DNA of 64,000 nt, from positions 3,472,001-3,536,000 of the forward strand of contig NZ_JBNDJK010000001.1 in the NCBI RefSeq assembly GCF_050434925.1, read 5' to 3'. The position numbers and the translations under genes are program-made. This DNA is from Inquilinus ginsengisoli_B. GTDB lineage: Bacteria > Pseudomonadota > Alphaproteobacteria > DSM-16000 > Inquilinaceae. Below the pieces are notes generated by a model that saw only the letters and a list, made by a program, of their open reading frames with translations, ran no database searches and was not told the origin of the DNA. This document shows, in pieces, positions 42,591 through 50,694 of the stretch (position 1 is its first letter; every line of letters starts with the position of its first letter).

Positions 42591-42956
42591 ATGAAGGCGC
42601 CCGCCAAGCGACTGCAAGCCAGCTTCTATGCCACGGACACAGGGAAGCGGCCTGTGCGGGAATGGCTCATGGAGCTGTCGCCGGAAGACCGGAAAGCCAT
42701 CGGCATGGATGTTGCCACGCTGGAATTCTGCTGGCCGGTCGGCATGCCCAAATGATCCTCGATCAGGGGGATCAAGGGCCTCTATGAGATCCGCTCCAAT
42801 ATCTCATCGGGACGGATTGCCCGCGTGTTCTTCGTCCTGGCTGGCAACCAGATGGTGCTCCTGCACGGGTTCATCAAGAAAACGCAGAAGACGCCGGACA
42901 AGGAACTCAAAGTGGCGGCAACCCGCATGAAGGAGGTGCAGCGCTATGAAGACTAA
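42591..42956 (+). pseudogene. HigB/Gp49-like (RelE-superfamily) toxin interrupted by a stop codon
   Basis: The frame encodes a complete phage-derived Gp49/HigB-type toxin of 121 positions except for one in-frame TGA at 42753-42755 (position 55). Before it: SFYATDTGKRPVREWLMELS, EFCWPVGMPK. After it: SIRGIKGLYEIRSNISSGRI, ARVFFVLAGNQMVLLHGFIK, KTQKTPDKELKVAATRMKEV. Both parts are in the same frame, so this is a nonsense change and not a frameshift. The N-terminal fragment alone lacks the active site region. The antitoxin gene overlaps the last 11 bases. It is either a decayed toxin, a sequencing error or a read-through gene. Confidence 0.82.
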
Positions 42957-43233
42957 GAACCCCCATATCGGCGAAAGCTTCGAGAGCTTCCTGCGCGAGG
43001 ACGGCATTTACGACGAGGTCACGACGACTGCCATCAAGCGGACCCTCGCGCTCCAGATCGAGCACGAGATGGCCGCGCAGAAGATCTCCAAATCCGAGAT
43101 GGCCCGACGCATGAAAACGAGCGCGACCCAACTCAGCCGTCTGCTCGACCCGAACAACGACCGGATTCAGCTCGACACGCTGGTGAAGGCGGCATCCGCC
43201 GTGGGCAAGCATCTGGCCGTGAGCCTGGTCTGA
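42946..43233 (+). CDS. HigA-like XRE antitoxin
   Basis: The 95-residue protein has an XRE helix-turn-helix at about residues 40-75 (MAAQKISKSEMARRMKTSAT, QLSRLLDPNNDRIQLDTLVK) and a short N-terminal part expected to bind the toxin. It overlaps the toxin frame by 11 bases, as in type II pairs of the reverse (toxin-first) order. Its likely operator is the perfect inverted repeat at 42558-42589. The gene appears intact although its toxin is interrupted. Confidence 0.9.
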   Translation: MKTKNPHIGESFESFLREDGIYDEVTTTAIKRTLALQIEHEMAAQKISKSEMARRMKTSATQLSRLLDPNNDRIQLDTLVKAASAVGKHLAVSLV

Positions 43234-43341
43234 GTTGGAATCCCCTTGGCGCAGGGCGACGCCTGCGTGTCGCGCCTAAGCTCGCGTCGGGCCGGCCGGC
43301 TCTGCACCATGCCCACGCTCACCCTGGACCCGCCCGGATCG

Positions 43342-44592
43342 ATGTCCCGATATTCAGTCTTCTCCCTCGTCCGCAACGCGCTGTCGCACCACGAAGGCTG
43401 GCAGAAGGCGTGGCGTTCGCCCGATCCCAAGCCCGCCTATGACGTGGTCATCGTCGGCGGCGGCGGCCACGGCCTGGCCACCGCCTATTACCTGGCGAAG
43501 GAGCACGGCATCACCAATGTCGCGGTGCTGGAGAAGGGCTGGATCGGCGGCGGCAACACCGGCCGCAACACCACCATCGTCCGCTCCAACTATCTCTACG
43601 ACGCCTCGGCTTTCATCTACGAGCACGCGCTGAAGCTGTGGGAAGGCCTGTCGGCCGACCTCAATTACAACGTCATGTTCAGCCAGCGCGGCGTGATGAA
43701 CATCTGCCACGACCCGCATGAGGCGCGCGAGCTGATGCGCCGGCTGCATGCCAACCGGCTGAACGGCATCGACAGCGACTGGCTGACCCGCGAGCAGGTG
43801 CTGGAGTTCTGCCCGGCCCTCAACCCGGACCCGACCATCCGCTTCCCGGTCTATGGCGGCACGGTGCAGCGCCGGGCCGGCACGGCGCGGCACGATGCCG
43901 TCGCCTGGGGCTATGCCCGCGGCGCCGACAGCCGCGGCGTCGACATCATCCAGAACTGCGAGGTCACCGGCTTCCGCACCGAGCAGGGGCGCGTCGTCGG
44001 GGTCGAGACCACGCGCGGCTACATCGGCGCCGGCAAGGTCGGCGTGGTGGCGGCCGGCCACAGCTCGGTGCTGGCCAACCTCGCCGGCTTCCGCCTGCCG
44101 CTGGAGAGCCACCCGCTGCAGGCGCTGGTGTCCGAGCCGATCAAGCCGGTGATCGACTGCGTCGTCATGTCGAATGCGGTGCACGCCTATGTCAGCCAGT
44201 CCGACAAGGGCGAGCTGGTGATCGGCGCCGGCATCGACGGCTACGTCTCCTATTCCCAGCGCGGCGGCTTCGCGGTGATCGAGGAGACCCTGGCGGCGAT
44301 CGTCGAGATGTTCCCGATCTTCAGCCGCATGCGCATGCTGCGGCAATGGGGCGGCATCGTCGACGTGGCGCCGGACGCCAGCCCGATCATCGGCAAGACC
44401 CCGGTCGAGAACCTGTTCATCAACTGCGGCTGGGGCACCGGCGGCTTCAAGGCGACGCCCGGCTCGGGCCATGTCTTCGCCCACACCGTCGCCCGCGGCG
44501 AGCCGAACGCCATCGCGGCGCCCTTCGCGCTGGACCGCTTCAGCTCCGGCGCGCTGGTGGCCGAGCACGGCGCCGCCGCCGTGGCGCACTGA
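43342..44592 (+). CDS. soxB: Sarcosine oxidase beta subunit
   Basis: This 416-residue flavoprotein subunit belongs to heterotetrameric sarcosine oxidase, which oxidises sarcosine (N-methylglycine) to glycine, H2O2 and formaldehyde or methylene-THF. The beginning MSRYSVFSLVRNALSHHEGW is the family N-terminus, which fixes the start at 43342. The dinucleotide motif VVIVGGGGHGLATAYYLAKE and GGIVDVAPDASPIIGKTPV follow. It binds FAD and the covalent FMN at the interface with the alpha subunit. It is the first gene of the order soxB-D-A-G. Confidence 0.97.
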   Translation: MSRYSVFSLVRNALSHHEGWQKAWRSPDPKPAYDVVIVGGGGHGLATAYYLAKEHGITNVAVLEKGWIGGGNTGRNTTIVRSNYLYDASAFIYEHALKLWEGLSADLNYNVMFSQRGVMNICHDPHEARELMRRLHANRLNGIDSDWLTREQVLEFCPALNPDPTIRFPVYGGTVQRRAGTARHDAVAWGYARGADSRGVDIIQNCEVTGFRTEQGRVVGVETTRGYIGAGKVGVVAAGHSSVLANLAGFRLPLESHPLQALVSEPIKPVIDCVVMSNAVHAYVSQSDKGELVIGAGIDGYVSYSQRGGFAVIEETLAAIVEMFPIFSRMRMLRQWGGIVDVAPDASPIIGKTPVENLFINCGWGTGGFKATPGSGHVFAHTVARGEPNAIAAPFALDRFSSGALVAEHGAAAVAH

Positions 44593-44603
44593 GGACCCCG
44601 CTG

Positions 44604-44978
44604 ATGTTCCTGATCGACTGCCCCTGGTGCGGCCCGCGGGACCAGCGTGAGTTCCGCTGCGGCGGCGAGGCCCATATCCGGCGCCCGGCCAACCCGGCCG
44701 AGCTGAGCGATGCGGAGTGGGGCGACTACGTCTTCATGCGCTCCAGCCCCAAGGGGCTGCACTATGAGCGCTGGGTCCACATCCATGGCTGCCGGCGCTG
44801 GTTCAACGTCGCCCGCAACACCGCGACCGACGAGATCCTGGCGGTCTATGGCCCCGGCGACCCGCCGCCGGCGATCGACGGCCAGTCCATCCCCACCCCG
44901 TCCGGCGAGCCGGCGCGGGGCACCGCCAACGCGCCGCTGGTCGATCCCGCCAGCGCTTCCGGCTCGCAGACCCCATGA
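44604..44978 (+). CDS. soxD: Sarcosine oxidase delta subunit
   Basis: This 124-residue small subunit starts MFLIDCPWCGPRDQREFRCG; its Cys residues (CPWCG and C in FRCGG) with a His bind structural zinc. The central part LSDAEWGDYVFMRSSPKG and HIHGCRRWFNVARNT are family-typical. The C-terminal 25 residues are a Pro/Ala-rich tail. It lies 11 bases after soxB, and its stop overlaps the soxA start (ATGA). Confidence 0.96.
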   Translation: MFLIDCPWCGPRDQREFRCGGEAHIRRPANPAELSDAEWGDYVFMRSSPKGLHYERWVHIHGCRRWFNVARNTATDEILAVYGPGDPPPAIDGQSIPTPSGEPARGTANAPLVDPASASGSQTP

Positions 44979-47900
44979 CCCAACGCTTCCGCCTGGTCGG
45001 CCGCGGCGCCGATATCGACCGCACCCAGGGCGTCGCCTTCGCCTTCGACGGCACGTCCTATCGCGGCTATGAGGGCGACACGCTGGCCTCGGCCCTGCTG
45101 GCCAACGGCGTCCACCTGATGGGCCGCAGCTTCAAGTACCACCGGCCGCGCGGCGTGATCTCGGCCGGGCCGGAGGAGCCGAACGCGCTGGTCCAGCTGG
45201 GGCCGGACGCGGCGCGGACCGACCCGAACAGCCGCGCCACCCAGGTCGAGCTGTTCGACGGGCTGGTGGCGCGCAGCCAGAACCGCTGGCCGTCGCTGCG
45301 CTTCGACTTCAATGCGATCAACGACGTTTTCGCGCCGCTGATCCCGGCCGGCTTCTACTACAAGACCTTCATGTGGCCGCGCTCGCCCAAGGCCTGGATG
45401 GTCTATGAGCGCTTCATCCGCAAGGCCGCCGGCCTCGGCGTCTCGCCGCGCCAGCCCGATCCCGACCGCTACGATCATATGAACGTCCATTGCGACGTGC
45501 TGGTGGTCGGCGGCGGCATCGCCGGCCTCGGCGCCGCCCTGGCCGCGGCCCGTGCCGGTGCCCGGGTGATCCTGGCCGAGGACCAGCCCCGCTTCGGCGG
45601 CTGGCTGCGGTCGGAGCCGACGGCGTCGGTCGGTGACACAGGCGCGCTCGACTGGGTCGCGGCGACGGTGGCCGAGCTGGCGTCGATGCCCGATGTCCGG
45701 GTGCTGCCGCGCACCACCGCCTTCGGCTATTACGGCCACAATTGGCTGGGCCTGCTGGAGCGCGCCAGCGACCACATCGCGCCGCATGCGGTGCCGGTGG
45801 GCACGCCGCGGCAGCGGCTGTGGAAGGTGCGGGCCAAGCAGGTGGTGCTGGCCACCGGTTCGATCGAGCGCAGCCTGGTGTTCGCCGAGAACGACCGGCC
45901 CGGCATCCTGCTGGCCGGCGCCGCCCGGTCCTATCTGAACCGTTGGGGCGTCAAGGTCGGCGAGAAGGTCGTGGTCGCCACCGGCGACGACAGCGCCTAC
46001 GCCACCGCGCTGGACCTCGCCGCTGCCGGCGTCGCCGTGCCGGCGATCGTCGACACCCGGCCGGATCCGGACGGGCCGCTGGTGCGGGCGGCGCGGGCCG
46101 CCGGCCTGCCGGTCTATTCCGGCCATGCCGTGGTCGGCACCTCCGGCCGCCTGCGGGTGAACGAGGTGCGGCTGATGCCGCTGGCCGCCGACGGCCAGTC
46201 GGTGCGGCGCGGCGCCGAGACCACCATTTCCTGCGACGCGGTCGCCATGTCCGGCGGCTGGAACCCGGTCCTGAACCTGCAGTCGCAGTCGCGCGGCAAG
46301 CTGCGCTGGGACGAGGCGCGGTCGACCTTCATGCCCGGCCAGTCCTTCCAGGCCGAGCGCTCGGCCGGCGGCTGCGCCGGCACGCTGCGCTTCGCCGATG
46401 CGCTGCAGGAGGGCCTGGTGGCCGGCGCCGCCGCGGCCTCGGCTGCCGGGCTGTCCCCGCTGCCGGTGCCGGTGCCGCCGGTCGAGACCGCGCAGGAGGA
46501 GCCGCAGGCCAGCGACGACCGGCCGCTGTGGTACGTCCCGTCGGACCGTCCGGCCAATTCCGTGCGCGCCTTCGTCGACTTCCAGAACGACGTCACTGCC
46601 AAGGACCTGCGGCTGGCGCTGCGCGAGGGCATGGTCTCGGTCGAGCACGTCAAGCGCTACACCACGACGGGCATGGCCACCGACCAGGGCAAGACCGGCA
46701 ACGTCAACGCGTTGGGAATCGTCGCCCAGACCATGGGCAAGACCATTCCGGAGATCGGCGTCACCACCTTCCGCCCGCCCTATACCCCGGTCACCTTCGG
46801 CGCCATCGCCGGGCGCGGGGTGAAGGCGTTGTACGCCCCGATCCGCCGCACCCCGATGCACGGCTGGGCCGAGAAGCACGGCGCGGTGTTCGAGAATGTC
46901 GGCGGCGGCTGGAAGCGCGCCTGGTACTTCCCGAAGCCGGGCGAGGACATGCACGCCGCGGTGAACCGCGAGGTCAAGGCAGCGCGCACCTCGGTCGGCG
47001 TGATGGACGCCACCACCCTCGGCAAGATCGACGTCCGCGGGCCGGACGCGGCGGAGTTCCTGAACCGCGTCTACACCAACGCCTGGGCCAAGCTGGCGAT
47101 CGGCGGCTGCCGTTACGGCCTGATGCTGGGCGAGGACGGCATGGTCAAGGATGACGGCGTCACCACCCGCCTCGCCGACGACCATTTCCACATGACCACC
47201 ACCACCGGCGGCGCCGCCAACATCCTCGCCTGGCTCGAGGAATGGCTGCAGACCGAATGGCCGGACCTGAAGGTGTTCCTGACCTCGGCCACCGAGCAAT
47301 GGGCGGTCGCCACCATCTCCGGCCCGAAATGCCGCGAGCTGCTGTCGCGCCTGACCGACATCGACCTGTCGAACGAGGCCTTCCCGCATCTCACCATGCG
47401 CGAGGGCACCGTGGCCGGGCTGGCGGCGCGGGTGTTCCGCATCTCCTTCACCGGCGAGCTGTCCTACGAGATCAACGTCCCGGCCGCCTACGGCCTGGCG
47501 CTGATGGAGGCGATCGAGCGGGCAGGGCAGGGGCTGGACCTGGTGCCCTATGGCACCGAGGCGATGCACGTGCTGCGCGCCGAGAAGGGCTTCATCATCG
47601 TCGGCCAGGAGACCGACGGCACCACCACGCCGGGCGACCTCGGCATGGACTGGATCGTCGGCAAGAAGAAGCCGGACTTCATCGGCAAGCGCTCGCTCGA
47701 CCGGGCGGACACGGCCAGGGCCGACCGCAAGCAACTGGTCGGCCTCCTGACCGACGACCCGAAGCTGGTGCTGGAGGAGGGGGCGCACATCATCGATGCC
47801 TCAACACTAGTGGGGGCCACCCCGGGCGCCCCGCCGGTGCCGATGCTGGGCCATGTGACCTCGAGCTACTGGAGCCCGAACCTGGACCGGTCGATCGCGC

Positions 47901-48031
47901 TGGCGATGGTCAAGGGCGGCTCGGGCCGGCTCGACGGCACCGTCCACATCGCCATGCCCGACCGCACCATTGCCGCCCGCGTGGTGAAGCCGGTCTTCGT
48001 CGACCCCGAGGGAGGGCGCCTGCATGCCTGA
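44975..48031 (+). CDS. soxA: Sarcosine oxidase alpha subunit
   Basis: In this 1018-residue subunit the N-terminal 100 residues form a 2Fe-2S-ferredoxin-like fold without the cluster (FDGTSYRGYEGDTLASALLA, GRSFKYHRPRGV). A Rossmann part follows (VLVVGGGIAGLGAALAAARA) that binds NAD. The C-terminal 400 residues are a glycine-cleavage T-like folate domain (HAAVNREVKAARTSVGVMDA to VKPVFVDPEGG). The folate domain takes the methyl carbon to form 5,10-methylene-THF. It overlaps soxD by 4 and soxG by 8 bases. Confidence 0.97.
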   Translation: MTQRFRLVGRGADIDRTQGVAFAFDGTSYRGYEGDTLASALLANGVHLMGRSFKYHRPRGVISAGPEEPNALVQLGPDAARTDPNSRATQVELFDGLVARSQNRWPSLRFDFNAINDVFAPLIPAGFYYKTFMWPRSPKAWMVYERFIRKAAGLGVSPRQPDPDRYDHMNVHCDVLVVGGGIAGLGAALAAARAGARVILAEDQPRFGGWLRSEPTASVGDTGALDWVAATVAELASMPDVRVLPRTTAFGYYGHNWLGLLERASDHIAPHAVPVGTPRQRLWKVRAKQVVLATGSIERSLVFAENDRPGILLAGAARSYLNRWGVKVGEKVVVATGDDSAYATALDLAAAGVAVPAIVDTRPDPDGPLVRAARAAGLPVYSGHAVVGTSGRLRVNEVRLMPLAADGQSVRRGAETTISCDAVAMSGGWNPVLNLQSQSRGKLRWDEARSTFMPGQSFQAERSAGGCAGTLRFADALQEGLVAGAAAASAAGLSPLPVPVPPVETAQEEPQASDDRPLWYVPSDRPANSVRAFVDFQNDVTAKDLRLALREGMVSVEHVKRYTTTGMATDQGKTGNVNALGIVAQTMGKTIPEIGVTTFRPPYTPVTFGAIAGRGVKALYAPIRRTPMHGWAEKHGAVFENVGGGWKRAWYFPKPGEDMHAAVNREVKAARTSVGVMDATTLGKIDVRGPDAAEFLNRVYTNAWAKLAIGGCRYGLMLGEDGMVKDDGVTTRLADDHFHMTTTTGGAANILAWLEEWLQTEWPDLKVFLTSATEQWAVATISGPKCRELLSRLTDIDLSNEAFPHLTMREGTVAGLAARVFRISFTGELSYEINVPAAYGLALMEAIERAGQGLDLVPYGTEAMHVLRAEKGFIIVGQETDGTTTPGDLGMDWIVGKKKPDFIGKRSLDRADTARADRKQLVGLLTDDPKLVLEEGAHIIDASTLVGATPGAPPVPMLGHVTSSYWSPNLDRSIALAMVKGGSGRLDGTVHIAMPDRTIAARVVKPVFVDPEGGRLHA

Positions 48032-48659
48032 CACCGTGTCCCTCCAGGCCGGCACCCCGGCCGCGACCCCCGTCCGGCGCTCGGCGACCGCGGGGCTGGT
48101 CCGGCCGCTGGTGGCGCCGGCCAACCCCGGACTCCGGCTGGCCGAGATCGCGCATGAGGCCAAGCTGAACCTGCGCGGCGACCTGGCCGATCCCGGCTTC
48201 GGCGCGGCCGTGGCCGAAGCCCTCGGGCTCGACCTGCCGGCGCGGCCGGGCATCGCCGCGGCCGAGGGCGTCGCGGCGCTGTGGCTCGGCCCGACCGAAT
48301 GGCTGGTGGTCGGCGGGGTGGACCGCGAGGCCGACCTCGCCGCCCGGCTGCAGGGCGCGCTGGCCGGCCGCCATGCCGCCGTCACCAACGCCACCGACAA
48401 CTGGACGGTGATCGCGCTGGCTGGGCCGAAGGCGCTGGACGTGCTGGCCAAGGGCTGCCCGCTGGACCTGCATCCCCGCGCCTTCCCGGCCGGGTCGGTG
48501 GCGCAGAGCATGGTCTGCCACGCCGACGTCATCCTGCACCGCACCGACGATGCGGACGGCGCGCCGCGGCTGCGGATCTACGTCCGCCGCTCCTTCGCCC
48601 AGTATCTCTGGGACTGGCTGGCCGATGCGGCGCTGGAGTATGGGGTGGGCGAGGGCTGA
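48024..48659 (+). CDS. soxG: Sarcosine oxidase gamma subunit
   Basis: The 211-residue gamma subunit has a GcvT/YgfZ-like fold with LWLGPTEWLVVGGVDREADL, DNWTVIALAGPKALDVLAKG and VYVRRSFAQYLWDWL-like end (IYVRRSFAQYLWDWLADAAL). It closes the sox operon; its start overlaps soxA by 8 bases. The composite repeat and insertion sequence follow 25 bases after the stop. Confidence 0.95.
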   Translation: MPDTVSLQAGTPAATPVRRSATAGLVRPLVAPANPGLRLAEIAHEAKLNLRGDLADPGFGAAVAEALGLDLPARPGIAAAEGVAALWLGPTEWLVVGGVDREADLAARLQGALAGRHAAVTNATDNWTVIALAGPKALDVLAKGCPLDLHPRAFPAGSVAQSMVCHADVILHRTDDADGAPRLRIYVRRSFAQYLWDWLADAALEYGVGEG

Positions 48660-48862
48660 AACGTCGCGCCGGAGCCCTTTGCGTTGCCTCTCCCGCCTGG
48701 CGGGAGAGGTCGGGCGTCCGCAGGACGACCGGGTGAGGGCTGGCCCGGGCCTCGACAAAGAGCCCTCACCCGGAGCCGCTTCGCGTCTCCGACCTCTCCC
48801 GCAAGCGGGATCTTTTCAGAATAGCTGAACCCGCTCCTTTCTAGTCCCCCCTCCCGCGAAGG

Positions 48863-50078
48863 TGTATGGACCGGGGAGATGGTGAACAGGTGTTCGGGGA
48901 CATGGTGAACACTTACGGCATGAGGCGAAGGAGGCCGTATGCCGTTTCGGGAGTGTTCGCGCATGTCGCAACGGGAAGAGTTCTGCCGGCTGGCGCTGAG
49001 GCCGGATGCGAACATATCGGAGCTGTGCCGTCGGTTCGGTGTCGGTCGGACAGCAGGGTACAAATGGCTGGAGCGCTATCGGGAGGAAGGAGCCGAGGGC
49101 TTGGCGGAGCGGTCGCGTCGGCCGCGAGGCAGTCCGGGGAAGACACCGGCGGAGCTGGAGGCGCGGGTGCTGGCGGAGCGTGCGGCGCATCCGGCCTGGG
49201 GCGGCCGGAAGATCCGCCGAGTGCTGGAGCGGGAGGGACTTGTGCCGCCGGCGGTCTCGACGATCACCGAGATTCTGCGGCGGCACGGGAAGCTGGACGG
49301 TCCGCGGGCGGGGGAGCGGCGCGACTGGGTGCGGTTCGAGCATGCGGCGCCGAACGACCTGTGGCAGATGGACTTCAAGGGCCACTTCGCGCTGGAGGCG
49401 GGGCGCTGCCATCCGCTGACGGTGCTGGACGACCACTCCCGCTATTCGCTGGAGATCGGCGCCTGCGGCAACGAGACGAGCGAGACCGTGCAGGAGCGAC
49501 TGGTCCGGGTGTTCCGACGCTACGGCCTGCCCTGGCGGATGCTGATGGACAATGGCCCGCCCTGGGGCACGGGCGGGTCGGCGCAGTACACGGTGCTGAC
49601 CGTCTGGCTGCTCGACCTGGGCGTCGCGGTGAGCCACGGCCGGCCCTACCATCCCCAAACCCAAGGCAAGGACGAGCGCTTCCACCGCACGCTCAAGTCC
49701 GAGGTGCTCGACGGCTACCGGTTCCGGGACCTCACCCAGGCCCAGGCCGCCTTCGATGCCTGGCGCGAGGTCTACAACACCCACCGGCCGCACCAGGCGA
49801 TCGAGCTCGAGACGCCTTCCAAGCGCTACCAAGTGAGCCCGCGCACAATGCCCGAGGCCATCACCCCGCCCGACTACGAGCCCGAAGCCCAGATCCGCAA
49901 GGTGCAGGACACCGGCTGGATCAGCTTCAAAGGGCAGAAGATCAACTGCTCGAAGGCCTTCGCCGGCCGCCACGTCGCACTGCGCGCCACCGACACCGAC
50001 GGCCTCTTCGATCTGTGCTATCGCAGCCATGTTCACCATGTCCCCGAACAGGTGTCCACCATCTCCCCGGTCTAAACA
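48863..50078 (+). mobile_element. IS481-family insertion sequence
   Basis: The element is 1216 bases long with 48-bp imperfect terminal inverted repeats at 48863-48910 and 50031-50078, starting TGT and ending ACA; six of 48 positions differ. The conserved core of the left end is GACCGGGGAGATGGTG and TGTTCGGGGACATGGTGAAC. Flanks are CCCGCGAAGG on the left and CCCGCGAGGG on the right, a probable target duplication of 8-10 bases with one change. It is inserted into the centre of a palindrome. One intact transposase gene fills it. Confidence 0.9.
48939..50075 (+). CDS. IS481-family transposase
   Basis: This 378-residue DDE transposase has a helix-turn-helix at about 25-60 (NISELCRRFGVGRTAGYKWL). 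The integrase core holds the first Asp in DLWQMDFKGHFA, the second in RMLMDNGPPWG, and the Glu in GKDERFHRTLKSE. The start at 48939 follows AAGGAGG with 4 bases between. The stop lies inside the right terminal repeat, which is usual for this family. All three catalytic residues are present and no frameshift was seen, so it may be active. Confidence 0.95.
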   Translation: MPFRECSRMSQREEFCRLALRPDANISELCRRFGVGRTAGYKWLERYREEGAEGLAERSRRPRGSPGKTPAELEARVLAERAAHPAWGGRKIRRVLEREGLVPPAVSTITEILRRHGKLDGPRAGERRDWVRFEHAAPNDLWQMDFKGHFALEAGRCHPLTVLDDHSRYSLEIGACGNETSETVQERLVRVFRRYGLPWRMLMDNGPPWGTGGSAQYTVLTVWLLDLGVAVSHGRPYHPQTQGKDERFHRTLKSEVLDGYRFRDLTQAQAAFDAWREVYNTHRPHQAIELETPSKRYQVSPRTMPEAITPPDYEPEAQIRKVQDTGWISFKGQKINCSKAFAGRHVALRATDTDGLFDLCYRSHVHHVPEQVSTISPV

Positions 50079-50306
50079 CCCGCGAGGGGAGGGGGGACTC
50101 TTTTTTCTTTCCGTCGATGTCGTTGCTGGCGTTCAGGATGGCCCGGGGGTCATTCTGAAAAGGTCCCGCAAGCGGGAGAGGCAATGTGTAGAGCCGATGG
50201 CACTTTGGGACCACGATCGCGGGTGGACATAGCGCTCATCCCGGACGACCCTCCTCTCCCAACGCCGCCGTGACTCGCGGCGATCCAAAAGCCGGAGGAA
50301 CGCCCC

Positions 50307-50666
50307 ATGCCCGAGACGAAGTCCTATGACGGCGGCTGCCATTGCGGCGCCGTGCGCTACCGGGCCGAGACCGACCTGGCGCAGGTGCTGAGCTGCAACT
50401 GCTCGCATTGCCAGAAGCGCGGCCTGATGCTGACCTTCGTCACGCCCGACCATTTCACCTTGCTGTCGGGCGGCGACGGGCTGGCCGACTACCAGTTCAA
50501 CAAGAAGGTGATCCATCACCTGTTCTGCCCGACCTGCGGCATCGAATCCTTCGCCCGCGGCCGCAAGCCGGACGGCACCGAGATGGTCGCGATCAATGTC
50601 CGCTGCCTGGACGGCCTCGACCTCACGACCGTGACCACGATCCCGATCGACGGCCGCAGCCACTGA
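50307..50666 (+). CDS. GFA family protein (glutathione-dependent formaldehyde-activating enzyme-like)
   Basis: The 119-residue zinc protein has the GFA/CENP-V fold motifs GGCHCGAVRYRAET, CNCSHCQKRG and FCPTCGIESFARG, the Cys pairs binding zinc. The family name comes from Gfa of Paracoccus, once proposed to speed S-hydroxymethylglutathione formation, though most members have unproven roles. It lies 1.6 kb after soxG, separated only by repeats and the insertion sequence. A role in handling formaldehyde from sarcosine oxidation is plausible but inferred. Confidence 0.9.
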   Translation: MPETKSYDGGCHCGAVRYRAETDLAQVLSCNCSHCQKRGLMLTFVTPDHFTLLSGGDGLADYQFNKKVIHHLFCPTCGIESFARGRKPDGTEMVAINVRCLDGLDLTTVTTIPIDGRSH

Positions 50667-50694
50667 TCCTTCTTACGGTGCCGGGGAGGTCCTC

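Larger units (their letters stand above)
48811..50163. mobile_element. MITE-like insertion inside the outer repeat, itself interrupted by IS481
   Basis: The ends TCTTTTCAGAAT (48811-48822) and ATTCTGAAAAGG (50152-50163) are inverted copies with one difference. They are flanked by direct copies of TCCCGCAAGCGGGA. Excluding the insertion sequence, about 137 bases remain, centred on an AGTCCCCCCTCCC...GGGAGGGGGGACT palindrome like that of the snap-back repeat at 12379. This looks like a small non-autonomous element. Confidence 0.55.
48684..50184. repeat. Outer composite palindromic repeat, interrupted
   Basis: The left part begins TTGCCTCTCCCGC, has a hairpin with GCGGGAGAGGTCG, then CCGGGTGAGGGCT and its inverted copy AGCCCTCACCCGG, then CGACCTCTCCCGC-type sequence to 48810. 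The matching end GCGGGAGAGGCAA lies at 50172-50184, more than 1.3 kb further on. Without the insertion the unit would be about 140-150 bases of nested inverted repeats, an interspersed repeat class known in Alphaproteobacteria. A direct repeat TCCCGCAAGCGGGA (48797-48810 and 50164-50177) marks the interruption. Confidence 0.7.

Noticed and set aside
42573..42755. A separate 60-residue protein starting at ATG 42573
   Set aside because: This ATG lies in the loop of the 14-bp hairpin without a ribosome-binding site. The frame is the toxin frame cut short by the TGA at 42753, and translation from 42591 fits better.
43246..43341. An N-terminal extension of soxB
   Set aside because: The family N-terminus MSRYSVFSLVRNALSHHEGW begins at 43342; the earlier codons match nothing and start from a non-ATG codon.
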